Positions 45,036-59,840 of a stretch of 64,000 bases of DNA are shown one piece after another. The notes beneath the pieces were generated by a model. That model ran no database searches. It was not told the origin of the DNA and saw nothing but the letters and a program-made list of their open reading frames with translations. The position numbers and the translations under genes are program-made. Each line of letters starts with the position of its first letter. The first letter of the stretch is position 1. The DNA is from Ryuthela nishihirai (Eukaryota > Arthropoda > Arachnida > Araneae > Heptathelidae), in NCBI GenBank assembly GCA_038380435.1, contig JAWZYU010000025.1, positions 26,140,707 to 26,204,706 of the forward strand, in the 5' to 3' direction.

Positions 45036-45610
45036 GTTTTGCTTATGGTGTTAACATGTTTTTTGACAAATTTTATCCCACATTTTAGAAGTGGTGATTA
45101 ACTGTACATAGATTTTCATTTTAAATATTTAACCTGCTCTTTTCAAGCATTTCTCAACCTATATGTCATGAAAAAAAAAAAAAAAAATCGGAACCTGTGA
45201 AACTACAGCAAAACTTTTAACAGTCACTGGGCATTTTCCATGTCATAAACCAGTGGTACCCAAATGTTTTCATACTGGGGGCTACTTTGAGTCATTTCTA
45301 CATTTGACTAAAAGCAATAAAAAGGTATCATCAGTAGTAAACAACCGAAATTAAATAATTTTACTGGCACTTAACATGTTAAAAACATTTTATATTTGCA
45401 GAAAACTAAAAATGTTTAGTACAAAAACTACTCCTTACCTTGCTATGAGACTCCTGCCCTCAGGCACTGTAATGGGCACCCATGTCATAAACCATCATGC
45501 TAGGTAGGTTTCAGTTTACCTTTCAGAATGGCTTTTCTTTTTTTAATTTATTGCATATTATACAAGACAATGAAAGCAATTCTTTATATTTTATATTTAC
45601 GACATTTTTA

Positions 45611-45775
<165 letters not shown>

Positions 45776-46005
45776 TCAAATACTATTCCATATAAAAAAA
45801 ATACAATACAGAATTTGACCTAGGAATTAAACTTTCCCCCTATGGATATCATGCAGTGTAAATAGAGAAATAAATTTTTCCTCAGGCATCTTTACAATGG
45901 AAATTTGATAGTGTCCTGTCAATGAAAAAGAATAAGAATTGTGAGGGAAGCAACACTTCAGGTCTTAGATAAAAAGCCATCAAAATAAATTACTCATCAA
46001 GTTGT

Positions 46006-47483
46006 ATTTATTGTTACCTGGGTTGGGCTAATGGGTTGATAAGGGATTAATTTTTTTTTCACTAGAGTTGAGGCAAGTTGACAGCTGGGTTACTGCTCTG
46101 AGGCCCACCCCTGAGCTGTCATGTTACTATAACCTAATGCTTGCATAATCTTGTTCCTCCACACCCTTAGACTCCTTGGCTTACAGCACGATTTTTTTTT
46201 TACAACAGAAACATAAAATGGGGATACAGGTTACAAACAATATTTTCTGATACTTATACCCAAGACAAAAGCTTGGCAATGCCAGTGAAGAGAAACATCC
46301 AATGCCACATAATCACATCCTTGCATGAAGCATTCTTGAACTGAATAGTAAAACTATCTTTCCACACCCCATATCAGAAAAATCACTATACAGAAGCATC
46401 ACCGTCAATAAAAAGATCATTCCTATTTTTTTTCATTCTTCGTACCTAATATCTAATAGTGATGGTACACTCACACTTGGCTTTACAAATCTCTTAAAAG
46501 TTCGCTATAAAATTATTCTATATCATTCTTTAGAACACGAATTTTCAGTTCCTAAGGAAATTATATGTGATTGCTTAGCTTTAAGATAAGCAGTTACTCC
46601 TTTCTTCTTACTGAGCACGACAGAAGCATTATCAAATGGCATCGACACACAATTCGACCATGAAATGCACATACGTTTAAACTTTGAAAATATTAAGGCG
46701 ACAATATTTTCCTCTGCTGCACCACCCTCCAAGCACAGTAATGATAAAAGGCTGCACTTCACTCATGACATTTTCATCATAATAAGTTACCACCAAAGGA
46801 AACAATTTACCATCAGAATCATTGCTGCCATCAGTTATAACAGCAAACAGAAGTCTTTATAGCACTTCTCACTTTTCTTGATTAACTCATAGCAAGTTAT
46901 TTAACAATAAGATTTGTACTGGCCCAACTGCATGTATACTTCCTCCCTTCAGGAAAGTTCAGAAACATCACAGCAAATAGCTTACTAGAATGATGGCAGC
47001 TGATAACAGGATATTGTGCTCCAACAAAATGTTGAAAATAAGACCCAAGCACTGATTTGCCGATCATAATCATACTTTGAAAATTAATCCACCTTAGTCA
47101 GATTTTTAGTCTTTGCAATTTAAAATGTGCTTCACCATTTGTTAAGCAGTAAAATATATCTTCGGACTCCATGCCCGATGCTAATATCAGTTACAGAATT
47201 TGCAAAAAGCAAAAGTTTTCCCTTAAGTTATAAATTATGTAACGATTTCACAAATTCAGATGACATAGTAAAAATTTTAACAGAAAACTAATATTGAAAC
47301 TTTTCACACACAACAGCAAATGAGAGTGCAGAGGTAAGAATCAAGACAGTACTGTAGAGTGCTGAAACAAGAAGAACTTTGATCAGCTAATCTAAAGGTC
47401 AGAGCAGTAGCCCAGCTGTCAACTTGCCTCAACTCTAGTGAAAAAAAAATTTAATCCCTTATCAACCCAGGTAACAATAAATA
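46006..47483. mobile_element. hAT-like transposon remnant with long inverted ends
   Basis: 46006-46099 and 47402-47482 are inverted copies of each other (ATTTATTGTTACCTGGG outermost, GCAAGTTGACAGCTGGG inner); the left arm has a 14 bp local duplication. Inside, the minus strand carries transposase-like coding scraps. The 1.48 kb length is too short for an autonomous hAT. The TSD was not resolved. Confidence 0.6.
46523..46880 (-). pseudogene. hAT-superfamily (DUF4371-like) transposase fragment
   Basis: The minus strand from about 46862 reads ITDGSNDSDGKLFPLVVTYY-like sequence, then in a shifted frame SWSNCVSMPFDNASVVLSKK and KGVTAYLKAKQSHIISLG. The spaced D-S-N, LFP and F-DNAS motifs are characteristic of hAT-related DDE proteins (SCAND3/ZMYM6-like). 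At least one frameshift is present. Confidence 0.55.
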
Positions 47484-50892
<3,409 letters not shown>

Positions 50893-51011
50893 CTATAAAT
50901 TACCTCATACAACAAGAAACTTAATACAAAAGCTACAGTAACATTAGTACATTTCAATAAATAACCCAGTTTTAGAAAGTTAAACTAGAATATTCCAATT
51001 AAACAATATCA

Positions 51012-51175
51012 TTAAAATAAATACCCCCTCAAGCAGCTGCTTGCCACAGAAGTCTGACAGGACCTCAGCAGAAAGACAACACAAACATTCATGCCTTATC
51101 TGGGGCTTGAACCCAGGTCCCTTAGATCAGTAGCCAAGCATGCTAACTACTCAGCCACAGCACCCAACAAAAATT
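51012..51175 (-). mobile_element. SINE-B copy with internal deletion
   Basis: Tail ATAAATACCCCCTCAAGCAG at the left. B box GGTTCAAGCCCC and head GTGGCTGAGTAGTTAGCATG on the minus strand at the right. About 45 bp of the body, between CTGACAGG and ACCTCAGC, is missing. It lies about 170 bp upstream of the first ARF1 coding exon. Confidence 0.88.
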
Positions 51176-51690
51176 GGGAGAACATATCACCCCTAACAAA
51201 TGTGGGATCCTCATTTTCAAAGAAAATGACAAGTTTTCATTCACCATATTTTGCACCCTTTAATAGCAATAATTTGTACTAATGGGTGAATGTAAATAGT
51301 AATTTATTATTAGACCTAAAATGCAAGGAGAATTTCTCATTTATCAATTAAAACAAAAAAAAAAAGTTTTATTTTCTCATTTCCTAAGGTTAAAGACAAG
51401 TCAGTTAGCATTTTTTTTACTACGTTAAAAGATTATAAAAAATTTAACCAATAGTTATTAAATCCCATATAAATTATATTTGTTAGTAGGTTATCTGGGA
51501 ATTTTCTTGATCAACACATTGTACTACCAGAATTTCTAATTTCCAGCATAAATATATTACTTCAAGTTTTACATTTTCTACATTTAGTGCCCTCTAATGA
51601 TGTAAATTAAAGCCTTTTGGAGGATTTGGACACTATGAATCATGTTTCATTAGTACCTATTCAACTCAAAAACAATTTTTCATTAATCTC

Positions 51691-53389
51691 TTAACCCTTC
51701 CAGTTTCATATTGATTACAGATGTTGACAAAATCCAAAATGAGAGGTCAAAAGACAGCTATATCTGTTTTAAGTACAACACATAAAACTTCGATTTTCTA
51801 AAAATAGAAAATATAGTTTGAAAATTCTTACATATCTTATAAAACTACATAATTAAAGTTTGAAAAATAATCCAGTTTTCATTTGATAAATATTTTATTA
51901 AGCTGCAATATAAAATATTTGTTAAAGCCATCTGAAAATTAACCAATTTTTAAAACATGAAGATTTTGATAGCTATTAGAAGCAGATGTACCTTTTTTTT
52001 CATTTTACACTTTTCTGCCTTAAAATTATTACAGTATGCCTAGAATTATTTTTATCATTCATCCCAACTTCAACTGAGCACTCTCAGCTACCAAAGCCAA
52101 AACTTGTTTGCACAAAACTGCTGGTAAACTAGGTCATGGTCCCATCAAGACAGATGGCATTAATTAGTAGAAAGTGTCAGCATATGTGCTGTACATAGAA
52201 TCAACAACATTGGATAACTTTTAAATTCAGTTAGTATTTTATTTGCATTTATATATATATATTCATTACGTTTTTATTTCTGTAGATTTACATGTATCAA
52301 TCTTTCAGAGTTATGCTACATCACTGGTTGTGACAATGGCTGGCTTACAACTTGTTTCATTTTCACCTCTATTGATTTTACTCATATACTATGAATCAAT
52401 CAATACCTTCAACACTTCGTTTTCTAGACCTACTTTCTGACCCATATCTGACCTCGAATATGGCACAAGATCAAAAAATTTCTTATTTCTACCTGACATC
52501 TTATTCACCAATTTTTAGCACTCCAGCACCGGTACATTGAAATTTGACCTCAAAGGGCCCATGACATCCAAACTTTAGCAAATTTTCCAAGATCTACAAC
52601 TCAAAATTTTAAGTTCTCTAAGCATTGGTTGATCTAAATTTGACCTTCAACTTCAAAGAGCCCTCCAGATCTGAAATTGTATATTGTTTCAGATATCTAC
52701 AATCCGAAATGCTCGCAGACACAGATTTCCATGTCAGTCAATCACTCATAATCATCAACATATTAGATATTTATGTCATTATCAATCTTTTGGGTTTGTT
52801 TTACCTCTGAGTAGCACTTTTTTGCACACAATAGACTAAATGGTCAGGCCACAAGGACCCCAAAGGCTCAGAGAAGGTTGGGGGAGGGGACCCACTGGAA
52901 CAGCTGTTGGGAGACAGATGGTAGCCTCCCATCAAGGCTATACAGCATGTTCTTTATCGTGCACAGCATATAGCTCTCCCGGACATGGGGCCACGGCTTT
53001 ATGTTCCATCCGACGGATGTTGGCCTTTCCAAGCCTTTCGGTGTCCCCAGCTGACTGTGGGCAGGGAATTTTGCAGAGATAAATCTCAATGCTGACCCAG
53101 CTGGGACTCTAACCTGGGAACAACTGAATACGAGCTGGCGCACTACCTGAGCCACCCATGCCACCGATATTTTGGAGTTACACCACTGGTTACGTTGATG
53201 GTTGACTTGCAACTTTTTGCTTTTCTTTTTCAGCATCGCATTAGGCAACACATTAATTTCTTTTATTACTTCTTCAGTTTTCAATCAAAAACTGATTTTT
53301 TACTATTTCCTGGAAATGAATAATTAGGTTTTGGATAAGAAAGCAAAAAAGCCTTGGCATGGAAATCGGTCATTTTACAATTGAGAGTC
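51691..53389. mobile_element. TTAA-family element C3, split by a SINE
   Basis: Begins TTAACCCTTCCAGTTTC at 51691, an intact family terminus. It shares with C1 and C4 the blocks CTATATCTGTTTTAAGTAC, TTAAAGCCATCTG, GACAGATGGCATTAATTAG, CATTGGATAACTTTTAAATTC and GCATCGCATTAGGC. The right terminus with TTAA was not found before C4 begins. SINE-A is nested at 52790-53157. Confidence 0.6.
52790..53157 (-). mobile_element. SINE-A copy inside element C3
   Basis: Minus-strand SINE-A with the tail at the left. The head at the right is damaged (GGTGGCTCAGGTAGTGCG, missing a few bases of the A box, and B box GGTTAGAGTCC). Similar words ATCTTTTGG and ATATTTTGG flank it. Confidence 0.88.
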
Positions 53390-53455
53390 TTACCTGGGGC
53401 ACGAACCCAGATCTCTATGATCAGTAGCCAAGCCATGCTAACTACTTGGCAAAGT
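53390..53455 (-). mobile_element. SINE-B head fragment
   Basis: About 65 bp matches the tRNA-like head of SINE-B on the minus strand (GTTAGCATGGCTTGGCTACT, then GGGTTCGTGCCCC). Body and tail are absent. Confidence 0.65.
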
Positions 53456-53667
53456 GCATATTTTTCTAATAATTTGGTTACTGCATCCACAATTAACCAA
53501 AACATACTGTGAAATGTCACCTAGCTACTGATATGTAGGCAAACTTACTAAGATACACTATTAGCAATGCCAAGTTTCAATACCAAGCAACAATACTTGT
53601 CATGTTTCGCACAATTGTGTTAACATTTGCAGATGACGACGATGCGATTGCAAAAGTATGCAGTTTC

Positions 53668-56204
53668 TTAATCCTTCCAGTGTCCATGTTGCCTGTATAT
53701 GTTTGTGGAATTCAAAATGAAGTGCCAAGGACATATGTTTAGGTTTTTAGTAAAAAAAAAAAACGATTATTTAAAAATTGCTGTTGCAATTTATATATCT
53801 ATCTTATAAAAATATATAATTCAAGCTTGAATAATAATATTTTTTAATTTGATGCATATTTTATTAAACTACAACATAAGTAATTTTATAAAGCCAGCTG
53901 ATTGGCATTTCTTAGCAGCACTAAACGATATTACTGATTTGCTTGTTAACATTCCCATTTGCTGAAACAACCTTCTGATTTAAGCTCACTAGTTTAATTT
54001 GAACTATTATCAACAAATTTTTACTTAAATTTTCGAATGTCTCATAAAAATGAACAAAATTTTTTTTTTTTTTTTAAAAACAGTAGATTTTGGAAGTAAT
54101 TACAAAGTACAAACTGCCTTTTTTTCGTTTTACTCTTCTGTCAAACCAATTTCAGTAATCTCAAAATTATTTTTTATCATTCCCCCCCCCCCCCCCCATT
54201 CTATGCATCTTTCCCACTCTTAAATACATCTCTCCCCTCTAGAATATATATTTTTTTAAATTCGAAGATAGTAATGAAACTGGAAGTAAAAATGTCCTTC
54301 TTAGAAATTCTAGGTGCAGCTGCATTTAATTAAATATCGCTCACTGAGGCAAACAAGAGGCTGACACATGCTATCTCCGTTCCGGGTGCTATAAGGTTCC
54401 CAATACTATTTTGGTTCAGCATATTGGATACCCTCTGTAAAGTTAGCACTTACTTTTTTTTTATATTTAAACATTAATTTTCATTTCAGTAATTTATTTT
54501 CGGAAATTAACGATCTTTTGGCCGATCAATAAGTATTATCATAATTATGCTACATTGGATGGCCAGCCTACAACTTGTTGCTGTGGATATTTTAACTTCG
54601 CATTAGGCTATACATTAATTTTTATTTTATTATTTATTACCTTTCCAGTAAAACATTGATCTGGTATCACTTTCTGAAAATAAATGAGGTCTTGGATATG
54701 GAAGCAAATTCATTTCTGTAAATTTATTTCCGTAAGTTAGTGATCTTTTGGTCAGCTGATTTATCGATTTTTTGAGTTATGCTACATCAGAGGCCGGCTT
54801 AAAAGTTGCTGCAAATATTTTAACATACTACTAGGTTATATGTAATTTTTCTCTAAACACTGCTATCCTATTAAGCCTCTGGAGTTACAGTACCATGATG
54901 TCATCATACTTAATAAAAAAAAAAAACCTATGCATAGCATATGCTATCCTCCAAGCATGAGAATATTATCAACCCCACTTTTTAATCTTGATTTTTTTAG
55001 TAAATAAACCTGGAACTTGTACAGTTTTCTGAAAAGTCTTGGATACAGAAGCAAAATAGACTTCCTTGCTATGGAAATCCGCCATCGTGGGTGGGCAATT
55101 ACGGGAAGGCTTCCCCTACACTAAACTCATTGTGAACGTTTTACTCTCCCCTCTAGAATATATATTTTTTAAAATTAGGAGTTTTTATGTTAATATTTTA
55201 CGATTTTAAAGGTACCCCTCAGTACCTTGGCTGTGCCACACAGACGATATAATGCTGTTTTTTTTTGCTTTGGTGCAAACCTTTCTGTACTTGGCCAAGA
55301 TCGCCAAACTTCCAACACCCAAAAGAAAAAAATCATGATATTTAGTAAAAAAAAAGCCAAGAAAGCTTTTTTTTTCTCTATTTCATAACCAGTTCAGAAA
55401 AGGTTACTTTGTATAACACTAGCCATGTTTAAAATATACAATACTAAAAAGAATCATTAAAAGAAATAAAAATCTTATTTCATGTTGAATATTACATTAT
55501 TCGAAAGGAAATTTCCTTTCAATTAATATATAATTTAACTATTTTTATTTGTCAGGTTTTCCAAAATAAAGCATTAATTGTAGAGTGCAATCTTTCCCCC
55601 CCCCCCCATTTCACATTGAAAAAGGCTTAAAAAAATCAATATACTTGCAAATTTTATATTATTTATCTTCATAAAATTCATAATTAAATTCTATTCAATT
55701 TGGTGTATAATATGACCTATTTCCATCGATTGGTTACATTTTTTTAAATCCTAAAGTTGACTTATCTGATTCACCACAATTGGCAAAAAGCCTGGAATTT
55801 TCTCAAAGTATGGTACTGAGAAAAAAAATTAAAAAATCAGAAAAATATTTATTTAAAACCAAAAAAAAATTTTCGTTACTCAGAAATAGTCTTTCTATTC
55901 ACGTGCATTAGAATCATTTATGTCTATTAGTCTTTTTTTAAAAATAAACTTTTGTGCTGCCAGATGCATTTTTTACTGCGCGACTCTAAAAATAAAACCT
56001 GTCATCTGTTTCGTTAAATATTTTATTTTTGGAAAATCCAGAATTAAATGCCGATTATTTTGGCATGTAAGATGCCATAATTCCTTTCATTAGCTAATTG
56101 TCAAAAAAGTTTTAAAGTTTTTTTTTTTGGCTGAGCATAGGGAGAAAATAGCTTGACAACTGGATGAAAACTCAGTTTTTCAGGCTGGATACTGGAAGGG
56201 TTAA
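53668..56204. mobile_element. TTAA-family element C4, longest copy, piggyBac-like
   Basis: TTAA at 53668-53671 and 56201-56204 bound 2.5 kb. Inside the TTAA, the left end TCCTTCCAGTGTCCATG and the complement of the right end CCCTTCCAGTATCCAGC form an inverted repeat of about 17 bp with only a few mismatches. TTAA targets and CCCTT-type ends are the signature of piggyBac elements. No transposase frame is visible, so it is non-autonomous. The interior has duplicated blocks (54487-54630 and 54717-54850 are similar) and two poly-C runs (54182-54197, 55597-55609). Confidence 0.68.
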
Positions 56205-56452
56205 GGGCCAAAGGCAATACGTCAAAACCATTCACAAAACATTATACACATACAATGAGAATCATTTAGCTCATGCAGCTATTTACAATTGGTGCAGAAA
56301 ATTTGAGCCTGATCAGACAGAAATTCATGGCTAACACTATGCCTGGATATTCAACTTTGACTGCAATCAGCAGAGTTGTGACACAGCAAACATTGCTTTC
56401 TAGAACTTTCTGATGCAACTGGCAATTCTTCTGAGAACATCTCCCTCTCTCT

Positions 56453-56775
56453 GGTTGCGTTGTTTTACCTCTGAGCAGCACTCTTTGCACACAATGGGGT
56501 AAATGGCCAGGTCAAAAGGGGCCCCAAGGGATCAGAGAAGGTTGGGGGAGGGGACCACAGGACAGCTGTCAAAAGAAAATAGTCTCCGGTCAATGGTTCT
56601 CCCACACACGGGGGCACGATTTAACGTCGCATTCAATGGACTTTCCAAGCCCATCAGTGTCTACCACTGACCATGGGCAGGGAGTTTTACAGAGAAATCA
56701 TAATGCTGTCCCAGCAAGGAACCTACGAACTGCAGATTACAAGCCTGGCAAGCTACTGAGTGAGCCACCCTCTCA
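56453..56775 (-). mobile_element. SINE-A copy, degenerate
   Basis: GTTGTTTTACCTCTGAGCAG at the left and GGTGGCTCACTCAGTAGC on the minus strand at the right mark both ends. Several internal deletions shorten it, including the GTGCACGTTAAAGAAC block. The B box is lost. Confidence 0.82.
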
Positions 56776-57552
56776 ATTAACTCTCAACTCTTTATAGAGC
56801 AGAATTTGTTTTGGTGGCCAGATTAATTTAGAGAAAAAAGAACTTTAAAGCATTATTCTGAAATAACTAACAGACATAATGGGCCATGTCCTATAACAAA
56901 ATAAAGAACATTTGCAAATCTTTTAGAAAATATTTGAAAAAAAAAAAGGAGCAAACAAACTAATTTTAATATCACTGTTTTAAAACAATACAGTGAAAAA
57001 TTTACCTAAAAATTTGGAAAAGATACTGCTTATATAAATTTCATTCCTGGACAATATTTCATGTGAGCCATTTATGACTGGCTCTTCTGCTGTTAGCTCA
57101 CAGGTGGAAATGCAGTTTAGGAAGTATTTTCACAAGTTTTTTCTGATATTTTGCAAATTATAATAAAATTAAAATATTTTTATGGAGATTGAAATTAAAG
57201 CCTTTGAGAAGCATTTTAAATTTTAGCTTCAATTTTAACATTCTAGATTTTAAAACAGCTTTTCCTATTTATAAAATTATTTTTGTTATGAATTTTGAAT
57301 TATTAATCTAATACAAATTCAAGGAATAATTATTTTTAATTTTAGCCATATTTTAAGTCACCAAATCTACAGTTATTGGATATTGGACTCAGCAACAGAA
57401 TAAGGTTATCTGAAGCAATAAAACTGCTGAGTGCCCCTCTCCTACTATAGTTACATTGCTGTGCATCATATAAAAACAGATTCAAATTTTACTGCCCATT
57501 TGTTACTGCAAAGCATTCCACACATGCATTAGCTTCTAGAGTAGAATGCATT

Positions 57553-57765
57553 GGGTAATTTTATCTCTGAGGGGCACTTTTTTTTGTACACACAAATACC
57601 ACAAGGATTCAGAGAAGACTGGGGAAAGGGATCCATGGGGCAGCTGTTAGGAGACAGATGGTAGCCTCTCACCCAGGCATACGGCATATTAAAGTGCACA
57701 GGGTCTCTTCTGCATTTCCTGCCTTAATGTCCCATTTGACAGATGGTCTTTCCACTGGTATTTAA
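57553..57765 (-). mobile_element. SINE-A copy, 5'-truncated and degenerate
   Basis: TTTTATCTCTGAGGGGCACTT and AGACAGATGGTAGCCTCTC are family words; the head is absent. A palindrome ACATCAATGTA-TG-TACATTGATGT (57767-57790) lies directly at the truncated end. Confidence 0.75.
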
Positions 57766-57854
57766 AACATCAATGTATGTACATTGATGTCTTATTACTC
57801 TTCTTTCTATTGTTACTTTTTTCTAGATAGACAATTTACATTTCCAGCACATTA

Positions 57855-58190
57855 ATTTGATTAGGTTGTTTACCTCTTAGTGACACTTTTTTCACACAGT
57901 GAGCTAAATGGCCAGGTTGCAAGGATAGAAAAGGTTGGGGGGAGGGACACATTGGACAGCTGTTGGGTGACAGAGGTAGCTTCACATCAAGGCCATCTAG
58001 AATGTTCTTTATTGTGCACAGGGTATGGCTCTCCCATACTCTTTAATGTCCCATCCAAAGGATGGTGGCCTTTCCAATTCCATTAGTATTCCCTACTGAA
58101 TGTGGGCAGGGCAGAGAGTTTTGCAGAGAAAAATCTCAATGAAAATCAAATGAAAAATCACAGCTGACTCAAACCTGGGAACTGTCCAGC
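57855..58190 (-). mobile_element. SINE-A copy, degenerate
   Basis: TTGTTTACCTCTTAGTGACAC tail, GTTCTTTATTGTGCACAGGG central block, and a decayed B-box region (CTCAAACCTGGGAACTG) at the right. The A box is lost. Confidence 0.8.
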
Positions 58191-58520
58191 AGAATATTTC
58201 AAGTCATTGTTTAGCTGACTGAAGAGATGGTTTACTGAAAAAGAGGATTCAGCATTTAACAGTGACCTGCAGTCATCCAATCTGGATTTAATGGAAAATA
58301 TGGGAATACATAATTTGTGAATGCAGACAAATGACAATGATTGCCTTAATTGATGCAGTGATTATTTCATATTATCGTTCAATACTGATAATGAACTAAG
58401 TTAGCTGTTAGTATATCAAACAGGTGGATAATGGGATTAAAAATAAAAGCCAAACTTAATTGTTGCAACAATGCACTATTATATATTACACCTGCATCAT
58501 CACTGTACAAATTATAGAGG

Positions 58521-58771
58521 TGGGGGGGAGGGTCAATCAGTAGCTGTCAGGCTTGTAATCACCAGTTCCCAGGTTTGAATCCTAGCTAGGCCATTGCCAC
58601 AATTTATATGTGCAAAACTTTCCACCTTGCCCTAGGTCAGTAGGGGACACCAATGAGCATGGAAAGGCCACCGTATTTCAGATGGGACATTAAGCTGTGG
58701 CCTCCCTGTGCGCGAGAGAGCTATAACGTGCACATTAAAGAACATGTTGGATAGCCTTGATGGGAGGCTGT
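58521..58771 (+). mobile_element. SINE-A copy, 3'-truncated
   Basis: Plus-strand head (GTCAATCAGTAGCTGTCAGG, B box GGTTTGAATCC) and body up to GATGGGAGGCTG. The 3' third is missing, so it is a remnant cut by a later deletion. Confidence 0.8.
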
Positions 58772-59574
58772 ATTTTAAATTACCTTTTTAATTATAAAAA
58801 AATCCAATTATTTAAATTTCACTTTCCCAGAATTGATATTTATAAAACACTATCTACCTCTCACCATCAAACACTTAATATGTATATGGAGGTACAGGCA
58901 AAAACATTTTAATTGTAACCATGTAAGCAGTGTACATCACTGTATACTGTTTGAAAATAGGTTTTTAATTTTATTTTAGAAAGAGATCAACATTGAAAGC
59001 AAGGTTTTTTGATTCTCAAAATAAGTCTAAAATGTTGAGAAGAGATTATAGCAAAGTCAACTAAAAACCTGAAGATGGAACCCCTGATCTATACACCAAT
59101 ATACACTATTCCACAAGATCGTCATAATTGTCCCACAACTATTATGCAAGAACCAGCATCAAAACTTTTTTCCTTGTGCCTATTTTATGGTTAGCAAAAT
59201 TAATATTACTTTTTTAATCTTTGTGAATAACTTGGAAATTGACATAAAACCAATTATCCCAAAACCATAATGACACTGGATTTCTAAATTTCGTATATTT
59301 ACATAATTCCTGCAGGAAATTTCTTACCAGACTTCTTTTTTTCCACGTATGCAATAAAACTTGTTCGACAATCTACCTCTGCTTCTATATGTAGATTGTA
59401 AAGTGTTATAAAAGTTGAATCATTTGAACACGATCAATATTAATTGTAGTAAATATATTAGTGATGTTAAAAGAAACATAATAGAATAAAAAGCGGATTT
59501 AAAATAGTCCCTAATAAAGCAACTCTATTCAAGTAAAAACCAATTTCCAGAAAAATCACCTTACCTTCAAGAAT
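58772..59574. other. Non-coding sequence in the first ARF1 intron
   Basis: AT-rich, with no repeat or exon recognised. At 59575 a good minus-strand donor (TTGAAG|GTAAGG) could end an alternative non-coding exon. Confidence 0.4.
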
Positions 59575-59769
59575 CAAACGCTGTTGTAACACAGAGCTTA
59601 AAAGTTAACTTAAAGGAACAAATTTACTATTTTGACTATACGAAATCTCTACGAACTATATATAAAAACCACAAAAACTTTTAAAAGGCTACCTGATCAT
59701 ATACTAGAGCTTAACAATTAGTTTGAATAACAAGATACGAGTCGTTTTTATATGAAATCGCAGACCTAC

Positions 59770-59840
59770 CGGTTAGACTGACGGCAGAAAATGGCGGGTG
59801 TGGAAAGAGCTTCGCAAGCTTTGCCACGTCAAACCAGCCA
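59770..59840 (-). promoter_or_regulatory. ARF1: Candidate ARF1 non-coding first exon and promoter
   Basis: A GC-richer patch on the minus strand reads CACCCGCCATTTTCTGCCG, then CAGTCTAACCG|GTAGGT, a plausible donor at 59770. CpG dinucleotides continue to about 59920. The first coding exon begins 15 bp after an acceptor, so at least one upstream non-coding exon is required, and this is the best promoter-like position. CCGCCATTTT resembles a YY1 site. The transcription start and exon edges are inferred. Confidence 0.4.

Noticed and set aside
45251..45490. Second hAT-type MITE beginning CAGTGGTACCCAAA
   Set aside because: Only one end resembles a hAT terminus; no matching inverted end was found.
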